From Antedon mediterranea (lineage: Eukaryota > Echinodermata > Crinoidea > Comatulida > Antedonidae), in NCBI RefSeq assembly GCF_964355755.1, contig NC_092674.1:11475001-11539000 (forward strand): a stretch of DNA of 64,000 nt, read 5' to 3'. A program made the position numbers and the translations under genes. The notes under the pieces are model-generated. The model saw nothing but the letters and a program-made list of their open reading frames with translations, did no database searches and was not told the origin of the DNA. Shown here in pieces: positions 37,801 through 48,932 of this stretch. Position 1 is the first letter of the stretch. Each line of letters opens with the position of its first letter.

Positions 37801-40800
37801 AAGCACAATCGTTCATTTCCGATTGTTCAGATAGTGTTATGACACAATCATACACGTTCGTCAAGTCACAGGCATCTAGAGTTAAGCTCTGTCTAAACTA
37901 TCAAATTTGATGTGACAAAAAGATGTGATGTGCCCTATATGGACATTATGATGATTTCACTACACTATTGGCCATATCATTGTCCTATTTGGCCACATCG
38001 CACTTTTATTTGTCAAACTAGTTTTAATAGTGTAGAAAGAATTTGAGGTTCTCGCGTTTTGACCCAGTCTCAACTCGCACACCACGCATATAAAATCTCA
38101 CAGTTTCCCTCAAGTCTCAACCTTTTTTTTCAAATTACATCGGTTGTTTATTATTCAAATAAGCACTGATCATCGGACAAAACGAACACATTTACAACAT
38201 AATAGGGAAATCTCAAGCAAGCATCAACCTCAATTTGGCATTTACAGTATGCGATATCCCCTTTCCCTCTACTAAAAACATTTCCATTAATTTCCTAAAA
38301 AGTGTTCCTTGCTTTATATGTTACTGACATGTACTTCAGCTCTGTCCATGACTTTATAGTATTACTTCATTGGACAATAGTCAAGACATTTTTCTACACA
38401 AGGAAGAATTACTCTTCCCTAGTACACAGTCAATATGTAAATTCCGCATTTTATCAAGGTTTAGGCCTAGGCATACTGTACTTCAAATTTGTCATTCATG
38501 CCCCAGTAAATCTAGTGTTCATGAAGTATACATTCATTAATTGTAACTCATTCCAGTGCTTAGTTAGTTACCTTTTATGATTCCCATTGCCTCATCCAAG
38601 TATCTAAAATGTTTATTTTTTTTATTTTAACAATATTTGCCATTGTCAGGCCTACAGAACAATAAAGTATGACAAGACAATGACAATCATAAATGTTACT
38701 GCCAAAGTAATATTCTATTTACGTTAGGAACCTTTATGTATTTCCAGTGAGCATTAGTTATTGATGTGCTTAAAAAAGTGCTTGATCAAACAGCAAACAG
38801 AATTATTTACTTATTAGACATTATGCTACCAGAAGTGCTAGAGCTCAACTCTGGAATCAGTTTACAAATGTCTGTATACAGGTTTACCGGACTTCGAGTG
38901 AGAAACAAGGCCTTACATGATGTCTGAATGAAAATAAATTAAATCAATCGAATCTTTAGAGAGTAAAAAACTACTCACTCAAACTTAAGTGAATGTCTGT
39001 ATTTTCAAAAAGTTAACTGATGGATAATTATTTTGGAGTGAAGTAATGAAAAAAAACTAAATAATCGCATCTGTATAGAGTAAAAACTACTCACTCAAAC
39101 TTGGAGTGAATAATACTTTCAAATAATTAACTAAGGAATGATTCATTTTTCTCTGTAGAGAGTGAAATCTACTCATTCAAGTGAATGTCTCCACTTTCAA
39201 AGAGATATCTGAAGGATAATTCATTTTCGCGTGAAAATAATCCACTTAAAAAAAATGTCTTTTATCATTTAATTGCTTTGTGTGCATAGGCAAGTAAATA
39301 GCTTACATTAGGCCTACATTGATCACACTAAATAGTGATGGATTATTAAAGAAATATGCATAATTATTCACCTTTCGTAAAATGTCTCCTATTATGTGCA
39401 TTGGATAACCTGTTTGCAAAAACACCTGTAAAAAGACAAATGTTATGATTTTATTAATTTGGAGTATAGTAATCATATCAATTGCATATTAATATCATAT
39501 CTAAAGACCAGAAGTCTATGCCCCGAACAGAAAATATTAACAGTTCTTTATATCATGTTTGCTTCCTTACAGATTCCGGTCTGGAAAAATTGGTATAAAA
39601 ACAACTATTATAACCCAAGGGTTACAGACTTACTGTGGTTACTCCAATCGCCCGTGTTGCACCCGCGATCAGTGGCCATTCCATGTGATTATGACCAATG
39701 ATAGCTATGTAATCACCGTTACTAAGACCAATCTCAAGTAATCCAGATGCCAATTGCACCACCTAAAAGCAATTTTTAATCATTTATCAGTTTATTATTA
39801 TCATAGAAGGCTTGTTTCATCACCACCAGAACTATATGCACCAATTGTATGGATAATGGTGCCATTGTCTTAATAGTAGAGCAGTTAAGGCCATAAAAAT
39901 AGCCAAGTTGTGCACTTTATTACCAAAGCATGAAACTTGCCACAAAGTTTCTTTGATGTATATAGATTCAAAATATGGGGGGGTGCCAAGTGTCCAACGT
40001 CCGGTATGGCGGCCATCTTGATTTCAAAATGGCCACCATAAAAACAAAAAGTGTTCATATCTTGGCAACTATAAACAGTAGAGACTTGATTCTGGTGTTA
40101 AATTGTTCAAAAACCACATATTTCTATTTGCTCTAATGAAAGGTTTCGTCAAAAAATGACCGGAAATGACGTTTCTTCCAGTTTGACCTTTGACCTCTTA
40201 TCTGTATATCTCGGTAACTACTGATCATTTTCAATCGATTTTGGTGTCATTTTGTTCAGAATAGAGACATTTATATTTGTAGTAATGAAACATTTTCACA
40301 TAAAATGACTGGAAATACAATTTATAACCTTTGACATATATAATTATGTGAAGATACTGTATGTGGTTTACATTGGTATAAATGCACCTAATTTGTTTTA
40401 CCGAAATAAATGACACTTAATGCAAAAGTGACCAGGAATTTATTATTCTGAATTTTTGACTTTTGATGTGATAGGATAGGCGTAAAGTATGACAGATCAC
40501 TGAGAAACAGCAATCACTGAGCTCATGCCGACTTGTTTGCTAAACTGTGATGTGTCAATCGTTATATAAAAGTTTTGGTCCTCTCTCCTTCATCTTTTCT
40601 TTTTTTTTGTTAATGTATTATACCATATGGACAATTGTCTGAAATAAAAGTTGAATTGAATTGTTAGATGCCATTTGGAAATATTTTTGATGTAAAGTAG
40701 CATTCTTTCGTTGGCCTCTTTGATGTTGCATATGAGACAAGTTCGGAAAGTTCTCATTTTCATGAGTTAAGAGAACATCGTCTTTCAAAGTACTTACTAC

Positions 40801-43800
40801 ACAGTAGCCCTACTTTCATTAGTCAGAAACTCAGATAATTATTGGTCATTTTCGTTGCATCTAAACAAATGTACTCAATTTTTATGGTAATGAGCCTTTG
40901 CTGTAAACCATCTGAATCCTTTTCCTCGATTTTCTCTAGTCATTGATTTTTTAGCAAAATTTGTAAAAGACATCTCAATATAATTATTCAAGTAATCTTC
41001 AAATTAGTGACATGGACCTACAATATACTGTTCTGTACAAGACCTTTTTAGACATCCACCTGTGGACTTTCACTTTGAAGGTCTTGATCTCCTAATCATA
41101 CAAGAAACAATGTCTGATTTAATCAATCAAAGTAGTGGGTCCAGACCATCCACAGACAAAGAAGGGGGTATAAGACCATCCACAGACAAAGAAGGGGGTA
41201 TAAGACCATCCACAGACAAAGAAGGGGGTATAAGACCATCCACAGACAAAGAAGGGGGTATAAGACCATCAACAGACAAAGAAGGTGGTGTAAGACCATC
41301 CACACACAAAGAAGGGGGTATAAGACCATCCACAGACAAAGAAAGGGGAAGGCCATCTACAGACAAAGAAGGGGGTATAGGACCCTCCACAGACAAAGAA
41401 GAGGGTGTAAGACCATCCACTGACAAAGAAGGGGTATAGGACCACTTACAGACAAAGAAGGGGGATATAAGACCATCCACAGACAAAGAAGGGGGTGTAA
41501 GACCATCCACAGACAAAGAAGGGGGTGTAAGACCATCCACACACAAAGAAGGGGGTATAAGACCATCCACAGACAAAGAAGGGGGTGTAAGACCATCCAC
41601 ACACAAAGAAGGGGGTATAAGACCATCCACAGACAAAGAAAGGGGTGTAAGGCCATCTACAGACAAAGAAGGGGGTATAGGACCATCCACAGACAAAGAA
41701 GGGGGTGTAAGACCATCCACAGACAAAGAAGGGGGTGTAAGACCATCCACAGACAAAGAAGGGGGTATAAGACCATCCACTGACAAAGAAGGGGGTATAG
41801 GACCACTTACAGACAAAGAAGGGGGTATAAGACCATCCACAGACAGAGAGGGGGTGTAGGACCATCCACAGACAAAGAAGGGGGTGTAGGACCATCCACA
41901 GACAAAGAAGGGGATGTAGGACCATCCACAGACAAAGAAGGGGTATAAGACCATCCACAGGCAAAGAAGGGGTATAAGACCATCGACAGAGAAAGAAGGG
42001 GGTGTAAGACCATCCACAGACAAAGAAGGGGTGTAAGACCATCCACACACAAAAAAAGGGGTGTAATACCATCCACACACAAAAAAGGGGTGTAATACCA
42101 TCCACAGACAAAGAAAAGGGTGTAATACCATCAACAGACAAAGAAAAGGGTGTAATACCATCAACAGACAAAGCAAAGGGTGTAATACCATCAACAGGCA
42201 CAGAAGGGGGTATAATACCGTCCACAGACAAAGAAAGGGGTGTAAGACCATCCACAGACAAGGAAGGGGGTGTAGGACCGTCCACAGACAAAGAAGGGGG
42301 TGTAAGACCATCCAATGACAAAGAAAGGGTATAGGACCACTTACAGACAAAGAAGGGGGTATAAGACCATCCACAGAAAAAGAAGGTGGTGTAGGACCAT
42401 CCACAGACAAAGAAGGAAGTGTAGGACCATCCACAGACAAAGAAGGGGTAGAAGACCATCTACATACAAAGAAAGGGGTGTAAGACCATCCACACACAAA
42501 GAAAGGGGTGTAATACCATCAACACGCACAGATTGAGAAGGGGGTGTAAGACCATCCACAGACAAAGAATGGGGTATAAGACCATCCACAGACAAAGAAT
42601 GGGGTATAAGACCATCTACAGACAAAGAAGGAGGGGTAGGACCATATTAACCGAGGAAGCATACAAAAAGAAGATACAGTACAATCAAAATACCACTTGG
42701 AAAACAATAAATTGTAGAATAACTGAGGCTTGATTGTTGAAATATAAAGGGTTCTTTGTAAGGTCATTAATAATATATTGATATAAACACGATCATCATA
42801 CTTTTCATTTGACATTCAAATACAGTCTATCTCGAAAAGAAGCTCATACTATCACCTTTTCGAGGTTTTACGGTATTCCATAACATGTACAGTATGTTAT
42901 TTCCTCTGTCAAACTATTAAAACTTTTAGCGAATCAGAAGGTGCCAACATCATTGAACTAATGGTACCACCAAGCACAATGTTTACCAATTTTATGTACT
43001 ATATACAATTTAAGTCCATTAATCATTTAATATAATTACGCCTATCAGGTCAAAGTTCAAAGACCAACAAAAACCACATACAGTATATTCACCTAATTAA
43101 AAATCATTAAATAAATGTCAAAGGTCATAAATTGTATTTCCGGTCATTTTATGTGAAAATGTTTCATTACTACAAATATAAATGTATTTATTCTGAACAA
43201 AATGACACCAAAATCGATTGAAAATGACCAGTAGTTACAGAGATATACAAATACGAGGTCAAAGGTCAAACTGAAAGAAACGTCATTTCCGGTCATTTTT
43301 GGACGAAAATTTTCATTAGAGCAAATAGAAATATATAGTTTGTGAACAATTTGAGACCATATTTAAGTCTCTAATGTGTATAGTTGCCAAGATATGAAAA
43401 TTTTTTGTTTTTATGGTGGCCATTTTGAAATCAAGATGGCCGCCATACCGGACGTTGGACACTTGGCACCCCCCGATATTTTGAATCTATATACATTAAA
43501 GAAACTTTGTGCCAAGTTTCATGCTTTGGTAATATAATGCACAGCTCATGTCATTAACTGCTCTACTATAACCTCTCGATATTTAATTATATCAACTTTC
43601 GACTAATTCGCAATTATGATAAGACATGATACGAATGTATATGGCACAACGGCATTCGAAGGTTGTATAAGTGGCATTACAATTTCGTGTCAACAGGATT
43701 ACTTTCAACAAGTTGGGATTTTAAACTTCTATAAAATAAATGGTGACAGCTTAGAACTGTTTTTCCAAAACTGCCATTAGCTTCCAATTCACTAAGAGAA

Positions 43801-44386
43801 CAAAGTGTGTATGTCAAGTGCCAATCGCCAACTATGATCGTCTTTAATCACTTGCTTCTTCAAATAAAGTGTGCCTTCTTTAGTTATGAAGAAGCAAATT
43901 TATACTCTATGATTTTTAAAAGCAATATAATCAATCCCTGGTGTTCAGTATCCACGTTATAGGATCAAGTCCAATTATCAATATCAATTTTGACCGGTAG
44001 CATCGGTAGAGAATGTCATTTCAAAAAGCAGTAATTTAAATCTGCCATACATTATCATAATAGATTTTTTGAAAGAAACAAGATGGCATCACCTAATCTA
44101 CCCACCCAACATCTTTTAACTCGACTATTTTTATTTTTTCTGTATCAGGTCCGGATGGAATCTTCTACATGTGTAGAGGAATAATTATAATAATACATAA
44201 TGTGCATAAACATTTTACCTTTTGATGGAAATCCACAAAATTCAATCTCTCATTGTCACTAACAAACACATGCATTTCTCTGTTAGGATGCATTTTAACC
44301 CGTTCTTCTAGTAACTCATGCATGGTACTTCTGATAGCATTTTGATTACTAAAATTTTTATCATATTTCTGCATAGAAGTTTCCAT
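28869..44386 (-). CDS. ACSF2-like acyl-CoA synthetase / AMP-binding enzyme, gene A
   Basis: Eighteen coding exons: 44219-44386, 39634-39762, 39372-39425, 38811-38923, 37472-37519, 36546-36654, 35757-35849, 35122-35273, 34584-34675, 34259-34332, 33991-34089, 33322-33467, 33167-33221, 32827-32913, 32476-32528, 30399-30456, 29843-29911, 28869-28931. They total 1662 nt and give a 553-aa protein in frame. The family activates carboxylic acids with ATP to acyl-AMP and then acyl-CoA. Motifs: TSGSTGPPK (ATP loop, split between exons 6 and 7), YGLTE, DGWFRTGDIGKLDQDGY, GRMKDRIIRSGLNIYP, and TTGK with the catalytic lysine near the C-terminus. The usual PxYH segment is replaced, and the GGEN of the hinge is SGLN. 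ACSF2 of vertebrates is about 615 aa with a mitochondrial leader; none is seen here, so a 5' exon may be missing. The acyl substrate is unknown. Exon 1 has an 11-residue insert relative to gene B. Confidence 0.88.
30716..32034 (-). mobile_element. Non-autonomous Helitron H3, in intron 15 of gene A
   Basis: On the minus strand it starts TCTATATATATAAATT (32034) and ends in a 37-nt hairpin (30716-30752) with the GCTCGCTTCGCTCGC core and CTAG. Flanking bases are A and T as expected. Size is 1319 bp. The interior differs from H1 and H2, so only the termini define the family. It contains no transposase ORF. It sits between two copies of an exon-16-containing block (30410-30680 and 32035-32300). 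Confidence 0.8.
32035..32110 (-). pseudogene. Ghost copy of gene A exon 16
   Basis: The minus strand from 32095 repeats the exon 16 sequence (ACTTAATCC..GGCTGTA...GAAGACATAGAAAAGCATTG) with an internal deletion of about 10 bases. It runs directly into the 5' end of Helitron H3. Its frame is broken and its donor is missing, so it should not be spliced in. The functional exon 16 is 30399-30456. Confidence 0.75.
32163..32383. repeat. Short inverted-repeat (MITE-like) element
   Basis: ATTCTGCAGCTGTCACTAGA at 32163 is mirrored by TCTAGTTACAGCTGCAAAAT ending at 32383; arms are about 35 bases with a few mismatches. A related sequence lies at 28010-28150, and a weak one at 30535-30600. No coding capacity. 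Confidence 0.55.
35956..36426. mobile_element. pogo-like MITE in intron 6 of gene A
   Basis: The left end CAGTATAACCCCTTATTTAAGG and the right end (reverse complement AGTGTAGAACCCCTATTAAGAGG) form imperfect terminal inverted repeats flanked by TA. CAGTA..AACCCC termini with TA target sites are typical of pogo/Tigger-type elements. No transposase ORF. Confidence 0.5.
37870..38045. repeat. Imperfect inverted-repeat MITE-like element
   Basis: CTCTGTCTAAACTATCAAAT at 37891 is partly mirrored by ATTTGTCAAACTAG...AGTGTAGAAAGAATTTG at 38010-38050. A relative with GTCTACACT and TTTGATAGTGTAGAGTAGC termini lies at 34130-34215. It lies in intron 4 of gene A. Confidence 0.4.
38955..39235. repeat. Degenerate tandem repeat, about 3 units of 100 bp
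   Basis: Three units share AGAGTAAAAACTACTCACTCAA...GTGAAT...TTTCAAA...AACT..GGATAATTCATTTT. In intron 3 of gene A. Confidence 0.6.
39874..43568. mobile_element. Long inverted-repeat (foldback) element in intron 1 of gene A
   Basis: Left arm 39874-40490 and right arm 43035-43568 are reverse complements over about 500 bases with few differences. They share TAGTAGAGCAGTTAA at the outer edge, GTGTCCAACGTCCGGTATGG and AAATGACCGGAAATGACG. An extra 80 bases or so interrupt the inner part of the left arm. The 2.5-kb interior contains a 30-bp minisatellite and no recognisable transposase. Long arms with a variable, tandem-repeat-rich centre fit a foldback-type or non-autonomous DNA transposon. The superfamily is not assigned. 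Confidence 0.75.
41147..42650. repeat. 30-bp minisatellite, about 50 units
   Basis: Tandem units of AGACCATCCACAGACAAAGAAGGGGGTATA with scattered variants (29-bp units occur where a G is lost). Because the unit is a multiple of three, several frames stay open as decapeptide repeats. The minus-strand ORFs of up to 456 codons here are by-products of this and not genes. The plus strand has a run of 4-5 G every 30 nt. Confidence 0.95.
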
Positions 44387-44399
44387 TATAGATTCTAAA

Positions 44400-46470
44400 A
44401 AATGAATAAAACTGATTAATTTATTGTTTTTAATAAGCAAAAACCTTATTCATACAGTTCACCAATATATTGACTGAGTGGAGTTAGCTTGGTGGTTAGG
44501 ATGCTTGGCGGAGTAGACTTGTAGTTGGACCATTGTTAAAAATTATCTAGAAACACCAGAAATGTCTGGTAAGTTACAATACAATATTTATACTATGATG
44601 GTAATGTTTCTGCTTGTTATAACAATGTGTTATTGGTAATGTAAAACAATTTTTAAAAACGGAAAATATACGGTTCTTACAGTAATTGTTTAGGCTTATC
44701 CTATTATCACTATTTTCTGCTATTGTTATTCTTAAGCACCTTTTCTTCTCGGCAATTTTTCTATTTCTGCAATGATTTTTAGAGCTCGAATAGCATAAAA
44801 AGCAGCATGTAGCAGGGTTGCAAACTGAAACATACATAGCTACTAGCAATTTAAGCTGGTGTTTTCTCAAGTTTAAAAAACTGACTATATGCGTATAATA
44901 CAATTATTTTAAGTAAATAAAACATAATAATTTACATAATTTTTACTGACTCTTTATAGGCCTAGTTCTCTAAGAAATCTATAATATTCAATAACAATTT
45001 GATTTGTTTAACCTTTATAGAACCAATTTTATCTCTACAAAATCTAAAGCATTAATAATCAATCTTACTATAAGAAATCTATAAAATAAACTAATTGTTA
45101 TACAAAACCTTTGATAATGTTCGTGATCTTGCAGCAATAATGATTTCTATTCTGCTCTGCTTTACATCGAATACTTATGCCTACATTAACTGGTTAAAGC
45201 TGATAGCATTATAAAGTATAATTATTGAAACTTACCCATTTACCCTTCGAATAAGCCTTAAATAATAAGTTCGTATCACTGTGCAACCTCAGTTTGTATA
45301 GCATATTCCCACACAATACTTTTGTCGTTTACAATGCAGACAATAGATATTTGTCCTTCTTGACCAATACAATCAAAAGAAGGTCTTCAGGTAGGAACAA
45401 TCTTCCATTGCATGACCAGGGAGTTATTTTAACAACTCCCTGGCATAACAATACACAGAATGCTGACCATGGATTAAGACCCGGCCGTGTGAAACTGGAG
45501 GTACAACTATCAACATTCCAATGCCTTGCGTTTAAACTCAGTGATCATTAAAGTCTAAGCAGATTGAATTATGACAAACGCATTACAGTTTACATTGTAA
45601 AGTAGCTTTTTTTACTATTTTTATTTCTATGATGTTACCTTCAAAATATACTGATTTGGTCTTACTACTTAGGCCTACTATACTCTTGCAAAATTGAATT
45701 CTAATTCAAAATAATTATTACACGGACAATTATCTGATTAATGTATTTAATTTATGAAAATATCATATCGCTGACGCCAAGTGTACAGTTATTTAAAACT
45801 GAAAACCTGATAATGTGACGTTTAGCTATCTTGCTGTACAGGTCTGCCGTTGGCCTGCTAATCGTGGTCGTGTCTTTTCATTGGTTAAGTTTAAAATCAC
45901 TGATACGTCACTGGATTAGCATTATCTACCCTCTCCTGCTAGGGTTATTAACGCCACCGGCGCGGCGTAACAGCTCCCTAGCGTTAATCCGCGGCCTAGT
46001 TCAGTCAAAGATTTGTAAAATTGTCTTGCAATGCATTTGCATCAGGTTGTTTTCATTCACATCTACATTATCATTTAATTTAATTATTTATGACATTTGT
46101 ATCAACTATTTTGATTTCCCATTGCAATGGAATAGGATGTTTTACTTTCATGTAATCAGCAAGGTAATTGTTCCAAGACTGACGTAGGCCTAAGCTTAGC
46201 TAAGCTTTAATATATTCTTATGATTTAAAACATTTATAATTAATAATATCTTTCAATAATATATCCTGAATCAATCCATGGTTGGTTATACAGAGGTGTG
46301 TTTCTTATATAGTTATAAGCTTATTTCCACACAGTGTTTGATATTTTCCACTTTCCTGGATCAGGATAATAAGTTCTTTAACAAATTTCATTATTAAAAT
46401 TTGTTAAATTGATGCCGCCATTATTTACATTTTGAAACAAAGTATTTTTTTTTATTTTTTCCTTTTACAA
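44400..46470. other. Spacer upstream of gene A, no gene recognised
   Basis: Probably holds the gene A promoter and any 5' noncoding exon. A short palindrome, CCAGGGAGTT...AACTCCCTGG, lies at 45416-45443. 45960-46010 is a short GC-rich patch. No exon with support was seen. Confidence 0.4.
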
Positions 46471-46479
46471 TTCCATAAA

Positions 46480-46890
46480 TTAAAAAAATTGGTTAATTTC
46501 CTTGATTGTATGCATTGGAATATCAATATTGCTGGAATTATATATTAACTTTGACAATGCTAATGTTTTTATTACGGTTAATTTACAAAACAGAGGGTTA
46601 GATTTCTATTTACTCAATTTTTTCCAAAGTATTTACCTTTTCAACCCAATTTTTTTCATAAAATTTTCCCTGTTATATCCAACAAAATTGTCTAGAAACT
46701 TGACTGGTTCTTTTACCAATTTACATCCCTTTTGTGTTTGCTTAGTTGAGGGACATCCCTGCAACATTGCGAAAAGAATATACCTCATCTAGACAAGCCG
46801 TTACACTTTTTTCAGCCAAGATGATTGTGTCATCAGCTAATTGTGCAATTTTGATTTCTTGGTACCTATTGGTATTCACTACATTTAAGA
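46480..46890 (-). pseudogene. L1/Tx1-like LINE reverse transcriptase fragment
   Basis: The minus strand reads QLADDTIILAEKS (RT motif C, Y/LADD), FRNVAGMSLN, then LGYNRENF and KLTVIKTLALSKLIYNSSNI with stops between. The GKVTIIKTLALSKLIY-type block is characteristic of L1/Tx1-group elements. Decayed. Confidence 0.65.
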
Positions 46891-46899
46891 GTTATTTTG

Positions 46900-47550
46900 C
46901 TTTGTTCTTTGAAGTTGTTGACCAGTACAATGATCAATTAAGTTGGGAAGACCATATAGACTTCATCAGCAAAAAATCTAATCCCAGAATGTATTGTATG
47001 AGAACTTTATCTAAATCTAACTCCGGTGAACTGATGTTACTTTCGTTCTATAGATCCGTAATATGTAGTGTTTGGACGTACTGCCTCTCCTGTTGGGCTG
47101 GTAATGCTACCGGAGGGAATAAAGGACGCCTTGAAACTTTCATCCGTCGGGTTGGTAAAATGACTGGTCTGGAACTACCTTCCATTACCGATGTGCACCT
47201 AGAACACCTGAAAGATTTCGAACGCATTGAGTCGGATGCCTCTCATCCTCTCAACAAAGTAATCATAGACCAACTTAATCCAAGTGGTAGATTGAGGCTC
47301 CTCAGTGTGAAAACAAATCGATATGCCAAATCCTTTATCTTTTCCGGTATCATCCAGTACAATAGGAAGTCAAGAAGATAATAACTTATTTTGTATTCGG
47401 CGTTTCCAAATGGGCATAATTATACTTTTTGATGTTTGTATATGAATGGTTGTTCTATCTTTTTATTGTATTTATATTGTGTATACTTTTTTTATGACGA
47501 GCAATAAATTTCCTTTTTGAGGATCAATAAAAGTTATCTTATCTTATCTT
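46900..47550 (+). mobile_element. LINE 3' end, CR1/Rex1-like, 5'-truncated
   Basis: The plus frame reads QLSWEDHIDFISKK, FYRSVICSVWTYCLSCWAGN, RRVGKMTGLEL, SDASHPLNKVIIDQL and SGRLRLLSVKTNRYAKSF. These are the C-terminal landmarks of CR1/Rex1-type LINE ORF2. It ends with TTATCTTATCTTATC after AATAAAAG, a 3' microsatellite tail. It appears inserted into the minus-strand L1-like fragment. Confidence 0.75.
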
Positions 47551-47689
47551 TTCCAACAATTTCTTTATGTGATCTCTTGGGTACAATAATTGTATTATCT
47601 CAGGTGATATTTTACTCTAATTGTTTTATAAGGAGCGTGGCGGTTACATATATCTATGAAGGAATCTTTCCACTTGTCCATATAGAGTT

Positions 47690-48300
47690 TAAACTATTTT
47701 CTTCCTCATCTATAAATATTTAGGTACTGTATTGGAAGATAAACTTAATTGAACCCCCAATACACTATATCCATATAAAAAAAAGACAAAAACGATTGTA
47801 CATAATGCACCAATTACGTAAATTTAATATTGATCAACAAATTATTGAATTATATTATAATTCGATGATATCCAGTGTAATTTATTTTTCGTTTATAGTC
47901 TGGGGCGGCAGCCTTACAGCTATAACATGGGCTTGTTAGTGAGAAATCGTAAAAAATCTAAATAAATAGCACAGTTAAACGTATGCAACTTTAAGTCTAA
48001 ATTGTAGTTGCAATCCTTAAAATGGTAGAGCGTATGCTCGCACAACCGTCTCATCCCTTATTTTTAGAATACGAATTTCTCCCATCATTAGTCCGTATTT
48101 AGATATCTTTACACTCAAACTGGCAGATGTAAACTGGCAGATGTAAAAAGTCATTTTATTTCTAACTCCATAACTCTTATAACAACAAAACATCTAGATA
48201 AGATTAGTTTAACTATAACTGTGTCTTATTGTAGGCATCATGACAATTATTGGAATTTCTCTTTTGCCTGTATGCTCTTTGTATCTTTTGATGTGTTTTT
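47690..48300 (+). pseudogene. Second LINE C-terminal fragment
   Basis: Plus frames read YKYLGTVLEDKLN, LYIMHQLRKFNIDQQIIELYY, IVWGG, and MVERMLAQPSHPLFLEYEFLPS, spread over several frames. This is the C-terminal order of a Rex1/L2-like LINE. Decayed and distinct from the one at 46.9 kb. Confidence 0.55.
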
Positions 48301-48309
48301 CATTATTTT

Positions 48310-48930
48310 ATTTTTTTAATGTTTTTTTTTAATAATTTTAAGAGCTTTGTGTGTGTACAAACTACACATTTTAAATATTTTATATATTTGATAATAAATG
48401 CAAGCAGCGTATTCATTCATCTTTATCTAATTCATTATTTCTTTGTAATTCTCCAATATATGTTCTTCATTAAAGTTTTTGAAATTTCTAAAAGTTGGTC
48501 TAATTGTTTTATGTCTATTGTTTTTATTTACATATTCTAGACATGTACAAACTAAGGAGTGGTCACTTATTGTACATGGCATTCTTCCTCCACTCCGGAA
48601 ATAACATAATTAGAGAAATTATTGCAAAGAGATAGAATTGTTGAAGATAACCTAAAGTATTTTTGGATCCATCATCCTAATTTTCTATGGCTATTCAATT
48701 TTACCGCAGAAAGTTTTAACTTTTAATGCTTAACCTTTGTATGCTGTTCTTTAACAGAAAGCTAATTTATATTCTAAGTAATCTAAAACTATTATAATTT
48801 TATTTCATCTGATGGTCCTATGCCTATCATAATTAATCTTACCTACAGTATACACCCCAAAACTCTAAATGTGATTATTAGTATCTTGTTAATATTATTT
48901 GTGTAAATTCAACAAGAATAAACATAGCTA
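48310..48930. other. AT-rich downstream region of gene B
   Basis: Holds the presumed 3' UTR of the second ACSF2-like gene. No canonical AATAAA was found close behind the stop codon; nothing else recognised. Confidence 0.4.
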
Positions 48931-48932
48931 TT

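Noticed and set aside
39459-39741. Plus-strand ORFs at 39.5-39.7 kb
   Set aside because: They overlap exon 2 of gene A in antisense and show no motif.
41127-42497. 456-codon minus-strand ORF, and other long ORFs here, as a repeat protein gene
   Set aside because: They are the 30-bp minisatellite read in frames that stay open because 30 is divisible by three. Several overlapping frames are equally open, and there is no unique sequence or splice context.
41147-42650. CRISPR-like array of 30-bp repeats
   Set aside because: Units are head-to-tail with no unique spacers, inside an intron of a eukaryotic gene.
45294-45551. 85-codon ORF near a CCAGGGAGTT palindrome
   Set aside because: No recognisable domain or splice context; the palindrome suggests repeat DNA rather than a gene.
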